Of a DNA stretch of 64,000 bases, positions 12,201-24,000 are shown piece by piece (the first letter of the stretch is position 1; each line of letters begins with the position of its first letter). The notes below the pieces were generated by a model, which did not search any database, was not told where the DNA came from, and saw only the letters and a list, made by a program, of their open reading frames with translations. The stretch comes from Hedera helix (taxonomy: Eukaryota; Streptophyta; Magnoliopsida; Apiales; Araliaceae): assembly GCA_947179155.2 (NCBI GenBank), contig OX359275.1:637501-701500 (forward strand). The letters are read 5' to 3'. Both the position numbers and the translations under genes were made by a program.

Positions 12201-15200
12201 TAAAAAAAATAACAAAATTCGCGAAATAATCTGATTTGGGAATTAACGCGCCAAACAAACAAGCCCTTCGCTACAGTAGACGCCGACGTCAGCCGCCCGC
12301 GCGCATTGCGCGCATCAGAGCCCAAAACGACGTCGTCCGGTTCCTTTTCTTGCCACTGTTCTGCTCACCGCGCGCATGGCGCGGTCACTATGCTGAAACG
12401 ACGTCGTTTTCTCTGTCCGGCAAATTCATCCGCGCACTGCGCGAAGCCTGTTGCTTCCGCTTAGACCAAAACGGCGTCGTTCTAAGCCGGCTGCTGTAAT
12501 CCTTGCGCGCAATGCGCCAATACCAACTTTCCGGATTTTACAGAATTGCCCTCAGATTCTTGCGAAATTTACACTTTGGCCCTCCAAGCTTATTTTCCTA
12601 CAAAATAAAATAATTAAAAATAAATAAAAATAATATAAAAATACTAAGAATCTTAAAAACACATAATAATAAATAAAACACCTAAAACACTAAAAATAAA
12701 TAAAAACACATAAATAAAAAGAAATATAAAAATACTATAAAATTACCTAAATTAACATAAATTAACTAAAATCCTATAAAACCTATTAAAATCAAAATAA
12801 ACTAAATAATTAAATATTTAAGCACACAATAAATGTAAAAACTAAGTATTAGGGAATAAAAATATCGTATAATTTAACTCTATCAGAAGACTATTAAATA
12901 AATATATTTAAACTTTTTGGGCTGCACAGTTTAATTGATATTCAAAGTTGGTCGTGCTGACAAGTTCCCAATGCTTCAGTTCTAAATGAATAGGAGAGCT
13001 TCAAGAAATATGTTGCAAGATCTTTCAACTCAGTGCCTAACGGCGAAAGTAGACAGCTTTGTAACAGATCTGGGGAAAATCTTAGAATAGGAGCAAATAT
13101 ATAAAAAAAAGAGAGGAGAAAAGGACAAACTAGGCCTCACACCTAGGATTCTTAGGCCTCACACCTAAGAGAAGGTGCACATCACCAATGTTCTTCCCTC
13201 AATCAGTGTCTGAAGTTGGTAGTTTTTTGTGGCTCATGAACATAGTGGATATCTAGAAGTCTGAAGGCTATTACTTAGTTGACAACATAATAAACACTCT
13301 ATGCATGACAGAAGTATTGAACTCATTTTCTGTCTCAGCAGAGGACTTGACAGCAAATCAGTTACCTCTAAAGACATTCTATGCTAGCTTCAAGACCAAC
13401 AGCAGCCTCTGCTATTTTAGTCGCAGACTGGCAGAAGCATGAATTACATCTTGACCTTTTTCAAACTTGGCTTCTTCATAATATTCACTTCATGGGCTGC
13501 TTTGATTTTCACCAGCCTTTTCTGGTTGAAACTCCAGTCTCTCCTGATTTTGATTTTCTTTTTGATTTGGTGGATTACTTTTGATCTTATTAGAGGCAAC
13601 AGAACGATTGTAGCACTTTTCAAATTAACTTTGTATTCGAGTCTCAATACTCGAGCTTTGAGATTCTCCTTTCCAAAATTTATGACTCAGTCAAAGAAAC
13701 CTTGTCTACAATTGGAAAGGCTTTAGAAGGAGTGGAGGATTGGGCTAAAAATTCTGATGAGGTATCTTCTTGGTGTCTAGTGATGAGGAAGGGGACGAGT
13801 TGTTAATTGAACAAATTAGGGAGGAGAATACAGATCAGTCTATCGATACGAACACGATACGAACATTGCTCTATCTGAAACTAATTTATTTGAGCAAAAT
13901 GATGTTAATTTTATGGTGGGTGTAACTAGGAGGGAATATATTGAGCACATATCACCACTACATGGGGTAAAGATCTAATTAGGCCTATTAGCACAAACCA
14001 ATCACAAGGAGAGATGACCAAGATTGTGGATAACTGTTCAAAGTGCCATAATTCAGAGGGTGGTCTTGCTCCTTTGGTCCCTTTTGATCATTCTCAATCT
14101 TTACAAACTCTGGGATATTAATGAGTCTTCTCTATTTAAGAATTATGATACTTTGGTTGATATTTTGTCAAGATTGGATAAGGAAGCTGAGAGGGATGGG
14201 AGAGGTGTTTTACCTACTCCAATGGAGGAAATATATTGCGTCTCTTCAACTATTTGCCATAGTTAGTTATGTTTCCATAAGGAAGAGTTGTTCCTGAAAC
14301 CCTTAGGGGAGGTGAAGGACAATCGGAATCCTTAGGACTTGTTAGAGAATTGGGTTTTAGGCTGGTCAATTTTAAAGGTGAGGAGACAAGGGTTGAGGTG
14401 TGTCCCTCTCTATGTAAGAAAAAACAAAAGTATGCTCTTTTGGAGATGAGGTGGCTCCAAACATCGGTTAACTATAAGGGGGATAGCTATGAAGGGTGTA
14501 AGGGGCAAAAAAGGGTTTCTTTTAAAAACATTTAAATGAAGGTTTTAATTTGGAGTTGTAGGGGTTTAGGGGATTGGAGCAAGAGAGAGACCAGATGGAA
14601 AGTGATTCCGTAAGGCGACCCCTGATGTTGCCTTCATTCATAAATCCAAGTTTGAGATAGTTGATAGGTGTGTTTTTAGGAGGATTTGGGAGTCTAGCCA
14701 TGAAGACTGGGCTTTTCTTCCTTCTGTCGGAGCTTCGGGTGGTATTATAATCTTGTGGGATGTTAGGATTTGCTTCAAAGGTCCAAATTTTACAAGGTTC
14801 TTACACTTTATTTGTCTAGTTAGACATTCGTGGTCATGGTGTGGCGGTTCACTTCAATTTATGGTCCTAATATACCTAGGGAGCGTTTAGCCTTTTGGGT
14901 GGAGTTGATAGATGTTGCAGGTCTATAGGCCAAGGTGGTGCTTAGGTGGGGATTTTAATGTCATTCATATGTCGTAGGAGAAGTTGGGAGGTTCTAGGGT
15001 CATTACTAGTATGAGGGGGTTCAATACTTTTATTATTGTGGTTTGAGGGATATTGTGCTGTCTAATGCTAAATTTACTTGGTCTAGATATGAAGGGTAGA
15101 GGTAGTTATGCGCATTGACAAGTTTTTGTTTACCAATGATTGGGAGGATGAATTTATTAATCAAAGGAGGTGCTTCTTAGGATGGATTTAGATCATTTTC

Positions 15201-18200
15201 TTGTGGTTCTTGAATCTAATCCAATCAGGTGGGGGCCTACTCCTTTTCACTGAATGTGGCTTTCTCACACTAATTTTTAAGAGCTGATTAAGGAGTGGTG
15301 GGATGAGTGCCATTTTGAGGGTTGGTCGTGATTTATATTTACGAAGAAGTTCAGAGCCATCAAAGTTAGGTTGAAGAAGGGGAATAAAGAGATTTTTAGA
15401 GACTTACGGTTAAGGAAAGATACGGTAGTGGGGGAGGTGAGAGACATTAACTGGTTAGAAGAAGATGGTCCTTCATTAGGAGGGTAGTGCTCAAGGAGTT
15501 TGAGGAATTAGTTATGAAGGAAGAAGTTTGTTGGAGACATAAGATAAAGTTAAATGGGTTGAATAGCGAATTGTAATTATAAGTTAATTTTTTTTTTATA
15601 AAGTTGCTAGTGGAAAACGTAAACGAATTTTTGTCATAGAAATTGAATTAGAGTTTGGGGAGGTTCATAGGTCTAATGACTTGATAACTGATGATATAAC
15701 TAATTTTTTAAGGCTTTGTATATTGAGGATAGTTGTGTTAGGCTTATGATTGAGGGATTGTAGTGGAATCCTATTGAGGGGGATAAGAGCTTGTGGTTAA
15801 TGAAGCCTTTTGAGGAGGAAATTAGACAATTCGTTTTTGGGATGGAGGGTGACAAAGCACCAGGTCCGGAAAGATTTTCCTTAGCTTTTTTCCAATAGTG
15901 TTGGAGTACTATCAAGGATCTTTTGAGTTTCTTCCAAGGGTTTCATGCTAATGGAGTTTTGTGTAAGAGCATTAACTCTATCTTTATTGCTCTAGTTTCT
16001 AAGAAGGATAGATCCATCTGAGTTAGAGATTATAGACCTATAAGCTTAGTGACTAGTCACTAAGGTTCTTTTTAAGCATATTAGAAATGTCTTAGGTGGT
16101 ACTATTTCTTCTACCAGAGTGTTTTTGTGGGTGGCTGACAAATTCTAGATGTGACTTTATTTGCTAATGAGGTGGTGGAAGATGCGAGACGAAGAGGGTG
16201 TAGGGGCCTTGATTTTGAAGTTGGATTTTGAGAAAGCCTATGATAGGGTTAGTTGGAATTTTTTTGATAAGGTTTTGGGCTTAAATGGAGAATGTGGATT
16301 AAGAGTTGTTTTTCTTTTCCTCGTCTTTCTGCGATTGTTAATGGAGAGCCTAAATCTTGGTTCAAGGCATCTAGAAGTCTTAGACAAGGGGATTCACTTT
16401 CTCCGTTTTTCTTTAATCTTGTGGTGGATGTTTTGAGTAGGATGATTTGAAAAAGCATATGGAGGGTCTTGTTATTGGTTATGTCGTTGGTCGAGATGAA
16501 GTTGGATTTGTCATCTACAGTTTGCCATTCTTGCTGAAGGTGTTGCAGGTTTTAAGATTGTCTTATCGCTCCTTCAAATTTTTGAGTTTATATCGAGTAT
16601 GAAAGTTAATGTTTCAAAGTGTAGTCTCAACTTTTTGAGTTTATATCGAGTATGAAAGTTAATCTTTCAAAGTGTAGTCTCACTACTATTAATATGGAGG
16701 AGGATGTTCTTGTTTCTTATGCTTCACTAATTGGGTGTGAAGTTGAGTCTTTACCTATGACTAATTTAGGGGTCCTTTTAGGTGAAAATTCGAGATCTCA
16801 GTCTTTTTGGGATCTTGTAGTAGAGCGAGTGGATAGGAAGCTTGATCGTTGGGAAGGTGTTTACTTCTCTTTGGGTGAGAGGATTACTCTTATTCAGGCT
16901 TGTTTAATGAGTATTTTTCTTTATTATCTCTTGTTGTTTAAGGCGCTGGTAGGGGTAGCCAAATCTCTTAAACGTATTATGTGCAAGTTTTTATATACTG
17001 GGGATAGTGAGGATGGGAAGGACACTTTGGTTGATTAGGATTCTGTGTCGTCCTAGAGAGTAAGGGGGTTTAGGTTTTGGAAACCTCGTTTTAAGGGGGG
17101 TGTATTCAATTAGGACTTTTAAGGACTTATAATGAATTATAAAGACTTTAAAAGTTTGGTTGTATTCAATCAAGACATTTAAAGAGTTTATAAAAGTTTA
17201 GTGGTATTCAATTACAACTTTTGTAATGTCTTTAAAAGTTAGGTGGTATTGAATTGAGACTTTTACAAAGTCTATAAAAGTATTTAAGTATTCAAAAAGT
17301 CGGAGATTTTTCAGATTTCTACCAAATGGTGGAGTTTGACAAACTTTAGAATAAGAGATACTCATATCCAAAGTCTGGCATCATGTCTAAAGACTTCCAA
17401 ATATGTGAGAAAGAGAGAAGATGAACAGACGTGAGAAGTGAGAAGTGAGAAAAAGGGACGCTCCAACCTTTCACATACATAAAAGGTTCCACTCCTAATC
17501 AGGTGCATGTGTTATCAGGTTTATTTTTTCCTTGACCTTTTTGGCTATGATGTTTTGGCTTTTTGGGAGGTTTTGTCTCCCTGAATCTCACCTACATATC
17601 TTTGCTCTTTACCTCGTGTTTTTTTATGAAATTATTTATCGTGACAAAAAAAAATATATTTTTGACTACAGACCACTAATTGGATTCATTTAACATCAAG
17701 ATATGACAGAAGTCATGTATTCGGTGATGTTTTTAAAATTGATATTGAATAAAAAGTGACTATATAATTAATCTAAATTTTTTATATTGAGTTAGCTAGT
17801 TTATTGTTTAATATTTTTTATTGGACTAGTAAGACATTTCATAAATTTTTCTAGGTGATCAAATCATAATCATATTTAGAATTTCTACATAATCAATCAA
17901 ATTTACCATAACTTACTAAAATATATATTTGAAATATGTAATTGACTCAAAATCTACCCGAATTGTGTTGAATAGAAAATGAACATATAGTTTATCTATA
18001 AATTTTATACTTAATGCAAATGAATTATCAGTTAGTTTATTGTTCAATCCTTTTTATGGGACGTTTGAGATATTTTATAAATATTATTTATGAGTGATAA
18101 TATTAAAATAATATCTAGAATTTTTACATAATTAATCAAAATGTACCAATTTATCATAAATAACTAAACTAAATGCTTATATAACAATGAATCATGTCAA

Positions 18201-20955
18201 GAATTACGCAGTTAACAATTAACCACAATAATACTAACTAACGAGATTATAATTTATTTGAAGTATTCATCTGATTTGTTCTTTTTTCTCTTTGGTGTAA
18301 CAAGAATAATATTTATTTTGATTAACAATAATTACAATAACGAATAAATTAACTGTAGTAAACATAACTAAATTAACGTCGTTATTGATACACTAAATTA
18401 ACCATTCATAATTCAAATATTAGAGTTTAAAAATACTTTATTTTTTAAATAAAATTGAGAAAACAAATAAAAATATAAGGATGTATAACAACTAATATTT
18501 GACACCCTTATAATTGAAAATGTACTTGGACTTATTTACATATATTTAGGTATATTCAAAATTTAAATATAGGTATAGCGTAATATGAATTTTTTCTAAC
18601 AATTTGTTTAGAATAATTAACAAGAGCAAGAGGTTGTACACATGGGCTAATTAACAATTAATATAAGTAGCAAGATATATTGGAAGTATACAAAAATCTA
18701 CCAAAATCTTGGTAAAAAGTATATAAAAGTCTGTCACTTATTTTATGGAGTCTTTAAAAGTCATCAAAAGTCTTTTTTAAAAAATCTTTAAAAGTCATCA
18801 AAATTCACGAATTCTACAAAAGTTTGTCAGTTAAAAAAAGTTTTTAAAAATATTTAAAAGTCTTAATTGAATACACCCCCCTAAGAACCGGTCTTTAGTG
18901 GGCAAATGGTTATGGTGTTGCCCTTTGGATGCTGATTCTCTTTGGCATTAGATGATTAGAAGCAAGTATAGAATTCAGCGGAATGAGTGAGATGCAAATC
19001 TTTGTCCTTGTGTTACGTATTCTATTTCTTGGAAATCTATCTCCTAAGGTTACACTTCCTTTCATTCTCTTGTTCATCTCCAAGTTGTTAGTGGCATGAA
19101 TATTCGATTTTGGGAGGATTTGGATAGGAGATGTTCCTCTTTCATTAGTTTTTTCTCGTCTTTTTTTACTTCTCGTCTGAGCATAGTTCTCCCATTTTTA
19201 ATTTCTATACTTAGGAGGGAGATTCAGTTTCTTGGGATTCTTATTTTTTCTGTAATTTAAATGATAGGGCGACGGAGGAATTCTCTTTATTTACTCAACT
19301 TCTTTTTCTCAGTCCTTTGATAGGCGTGTTTAGTGTTTTGATTCTTCAGAAATCTTCTCATGTCGTTCTTTTTTTCACTTGCTTATTGGGTTATCGTCCA
19401 ATTCATCGTTTTCCTCTAGCCTCTTATATTTGAAAAGCAAAGACTCCCTAAAAAATTAGAGCTTTTATGTAATCCTTAACTCTTGGTCAGCTTAATTCTA
19501 ATGATATGTGTCAAAGGCATATGTCTTACGAATCTTTATCCTTAGATGTGTATGTAATGTGTTTGAAGGATAGTGAGTCTCATTCTTATTTATTTCTTCA
19601 CTGTTCGATGGCTTGACGGTTGTTTTGATGTTTATTTAGTGTGATGGGTGAAAGTTGGATATTTCCCTCTTCAGTGGAAAATCTTTTACTATGCAAATTC
19701 AGGGATTATAGGAGGATTCTTTGGAGATGTGCTTGTTTTGCTATTTTGTGGAGAATTTAGATTAAGATAAGAGGAATGCTAGAATTTTTTGCAATCGGAC
19801 TACAAATATTGAGTTGCTTTGGGATAAATTATATTTCTTTGCTTCTCTTTGGGCTCATTGTATGAGAGCTTTTGGAGGAATTTCTTTATCCGATCTTCAA
19901 AGAGATTGGCGGGCGGTGCTTTATTAATTTTAAGTTTTTCTCATTTTGTTATCTTTAATTTCTTTTGAAAGGACTTTTTGTCCTCGTCATGCGTTGTAAT
20001 TTTCTCTTCTAATCAATAAAATATTCTTCTTTTATGCAAAAAGAAAGAAAGTAAACAATCTTGTTGTCTATCCGTTAATTTAGTCGTGTAGGATATTTTG
20101 CTATGTGAGAACATAGTGATGAAACGTTAGGCCTTGATAGCAATTATGATGCAGGATCTTTAAACTCGGTGTCTAGGTAGACAGCTTTGTAAAAGATGTA
20201 GGGAAAAACTTATATGAGAAGCAAATAAAAGAAAGAGAAGGAAAAGAAATGGATACCTTTTACCTCATACCTTGGTATCTTAGGCCTCATAACGGAGAGA
20301 AGATGCATCCCATGTTGAATATTCTAATAGGATTTTATGTTACTTCACTCTCTGCCCTTAAATGGCTCAAATACATGGTATTTATAGGACTCGAAAGAAA
20401 GTTCTAGATGGACGTCATGCATCAATACCTGGACCTTCAAACAAATTCATTTACTAGTGCAAGAACCAAAAAGTGTGAACTGACACCAAATTCATTGACC
20501 GGATGCAATAGACCCTAAATATCCTTCAATCTAAAAGACTAAAACATATATGATTTTTTTTTATAAATTTGAACCAGCAGTAAACTAACTTCTAAGTAAC
20601 TATAATATGACTAGAGACTGCTAGATATATAAATTATGTATTCAAGGTCCCAGACAGATCCCATTAGGCAAAATGACTGAATCTTCGAATTTCCCCCGTC
20701 TTTAAGCATGTTCTTCCTTGGAACCTTTAATGGACTGCATCAGGATAAACCTCAAAACTATGCTTCAGCATGTAAATGACATAAAAACTCAGTTTATGAT
20801 TATGCTTAAGTTTGGTTTGTGCTTCAATAGATATATTACTATTTCATTCTGATTTTGTGAACACAGTGAAAACCTCACTAATGGTTCTAAGTATTTATTT
20901 CATCTCTCACTCTCCCGATGTGGGGAATTGGGGGATTCCACAAAGAAACTCAAAG

Positions 20956-21016
<61 letters not shown>

Positions 21017-24000
21017 GAAACCCGAGTATGGTGTTTTTTGAAGGGATTTATTCTTCCCTGGATAGCAATCCAATTTACCTTTTAAAGCCAATTTTCTTGA
21101 TGGCAGAGAGTTCCGACCCTCCCGAAGTTTTGGAGCGACAATAACTAGATATTAGTGCAGATTTTAAGAAGAAAAGAAAAGCTCTTTAAGCTTCTTTATG
21201 GTTGAATATATATAATCTTCAAGTGAACTCAGATTAAGCAGAAAACTTGTCAGGACTCTGGATGTGTGCTTGAAGTTCCCCTAGCAAAAAATCAATATTA
21301 AAGTTGCAATCTCATTTGCCATCATAATGTGTTGATCCAAAAAGTATATTTGAATTATATCTTTTATTTAGTGATATAGTCGAGCACACACGAAACTAAC
21401 CTGTTAAATATTGTACGTAAGTTAACGAGTAGAAACGTTAGGAGGACCTGACTTTCTCAATTGATAAAATTCTGCCTTTGTCATCAGAAGTGTCACCCTC
21501 GACTAAGTGCCTTATTTGTTTGATACTGACCTCCCCAAATGTCTCTAAGAGTTCCTTTTGCACTGTAGGACCTACACAGATAACAGTCTTGGATTTATGG
21601 TTGTGGATGGAATTTTAACCATGTAACAACAGTGCAGTGCAGATTTCTGAATTGCTAAAAAGAATTTGAAAAATCATTTGTGCTTGTTTGCATCGTCTCT
21701 GTGTCGATGCTAAAGAAAAAAAACACATCTAACTTTACATAGCACACATGTAAGTGTTGACCTATGTTTCATGATCCAATACTCGATAGTGGTGTATTTT
21801 AGCAGTTCTATAGATAATTTGATGAGTTTAATCATCTTGTATATTTGTTGTTAGTTTATATTTTACGTTGCAGGCTCGTGAGAAGTTTTTGTCACTGAGG
21901 AAAGGCACAAAGGGTGAAATAGCTACTGTTTTAGAGGAGGTATTCCCCAACACCAAACCAGAGTGATTAAGCTGATTTATTATGTTGTGTTATAATTTGA
22001 AAATTTTTAAATATTTTTCTGTTGGTAAGTTTGGCCCCCAAGTATAGGGATGGGAACTAGCAACCTTGAAGTTACTCCTCAAGGTCTGCTATTTCTCCCT
22101 CCCTTGGGTACAAAAAAATAATCTAAAGTGATTGTGTACTTCTTTCATTCTTGTACTTTCTAATGTATAGTAGTTTATATCCAGGAGCTTCATAATGCAA
22201 GATCTACTTTTGAGCAAACTCGCTTCAATCTGGTGGGTAAATTTCTCTTCACGTATTGACCAAAATCATTGGTCCCAATATGGTAGCTTTCGTGTTATGC
22301 TAGAAAATTGAGGAATTGGTTACTTTCAATTCTTCTCCAGGTTACTGCAGTTTCTAATGTTGAAGCGAAAAAGAGGTTTGAATTCTTGGAAGCAGTTAGT
22401 GGTACAATGGATGCTCATCTTCGTTATTTCAAACAGGTATATCATGTAAAGAAACTTATTCATTTTTGTGCTTTGTTCTATAAGCTTCATAAACCTTTGC
22501 TTCATGTAGGGGTATGAACTGTTGCATCAGATGGAGCCATATATTAATCAGGTTTGTCACAATATGGTTGTGCTTTAAATTTCGTTTCAGTTCTAGTTCT
22601 TATATAGATTAGTATATTTGGATCACATATGATGTCATCCAGGACCATGAATATGACATTGAAATTATGTGTTTGGCTTGGTTGCATACATTTGGAGTTT
22701 GGGCTGTTGGTCGGAAAATGCCTAGTTTAGGGACGCCTATTGCCTTAGTGTTTTTCAAATGGACTAATGCTCAGACTTTTTATTTTTATTGTCATGTGTC
22801 TTCTTTACAGTTACTATGACACATGATGGAGATAGAAGGATAAGATTAATGTTAGGGGTCTCGGATGGGGTGATCCCATTTTGGGGTCCCAGATGGGATC
22901 CCATTTGGGGTCTCGAAATGAGATATCATTATTACATTGATTGCTCAATGATTCACATTTATCATATGTGGGTCCACTATGATGTGTTTGCCAATGTTAT
23001 AATGTCACCTTAATTAGGGACCCCATTTGTGACCCCCGGAACTAGTCGAGGATATAGCATATCCTAAATCACTTAAATTACGCTTTCGTGATTGGAGTCT
23101 CTTTGTTGCGTCCTATGATTGTATGTAATGCTTATAGATGGTAAATTTTAGTAAGGTACAACTTTAGTCATGGGTTGATTAGAATGTTAAAAATAAATTG
23201 TTTGTAGGATGACGCAGAATAGTTAGGATGAGATTTATTTAAGTTGAACTGGGAATTCTGTAAATCTAAACATATTGTAGAAACTAATATTAGGTTAGAG
23301 AGAAAAGTTAAAAAAGTGGTGAATGAGAGGTAATTCCCTTCTCATCATATCATTGTATTTAAACTACTAATTGGTATGAGAGGTAATTTCTTTCTAATCA
23401 TATCATTGTATTTAAACTCCCAATTGGTTACAATTAAGGAGCAACAATCAAGGCTAAAATCAAGCTAGGCTTCAATTAAGCTATACATTCCCAAATTATC
23501 TATTTCCTAACTTAGATGTAATTAGTTGTAACTAGGCTATCTATTTACAATTCTATCAGTTGTAATTAGGCTATCTATTTACAATTCTAACACACTCTCT
23601 CAAGTTGGTGCATAGATGTCTCGCATGCCCAACTTGAAACACAAGGGACGAAACATCTTACTACTGCCTTTAGTCAAAATATCAGCAAGTTGATGTTCTG
23701 TCTTGACGAAGGGTATATAAATGAGACCACTAGTTAACTTCTCCCTAATGAAATGTCTGTCAATTTCGATATGTTTCGTTTCGTCATGTTGTACTGGGTC
23801 ACTTGCAATACTAATGGCTGCTTTATTATCACAAAATAATCTCATTGGCTTCTTTTTTATTATCCCTAAATCCTCTAATAATGTTCGAAGCCACATCAGT
23901 TCACATACACCTGATGCAATAACTCTATACTTTGCTTCCGCACTAGACCTAGCCACAATAGACTGTTTTTTACTGCGCCAAGTAACAAGATTGCCTCCAA

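Larger units (their letters stand above)
5561..12885 (-). mobile_element. LTR retrotransposon encoding only gag-protease (TR-GAG type)
   Basis: A complete element of about 7.3 kb in antisense orientation within an AGD3 intron. The LTRs (5561-7225 and 11219-12885) end TG...CA and are flanked by an exact 5-bp duplication, GAAGA, at 5556-5560 and 12886-12890. Next to the 5' LTR, 11197-11213 matches the 3' end of plant tRNA-Asp. A purine tract (GTGTGGGGGTATT on -) abuts the 3' LTR. The 4 kb interior encodes gag and an aspartic protease but no integrase, reverse transcriptase or RNase H, so it must be mobilised by a partner. LTR sequences differ by about ten substitutions and two small indels by eye, indicating recent insertion. 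Confidence 0.92.
14535..20045 (+). mobile_element. Degenerate L1-type LINE, interrupted by a nested element
   Basis: ORF2 begins near 14535 with LIWSCRGLG, the endonuclease N-terminal motif. It continues, with many stops and shifts, to the reverse transcriptase motif LKLDFEKAYDRVSWNFF at about 16213. The palm-distal segment (LTNLGV-like, then ERITLIQACLMSI) lies at 16652-17038. After the inserted DNA at 17095-18881 the reading resumes with GKWLWCCPLDADSLWH (about 18900-18950). The 3' end is AATAAAA followed by an A-rich tail at about 20020-20045. It is an old, dead copy in the sense orientation of the AGD3 intron. Confidence 0.82.
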
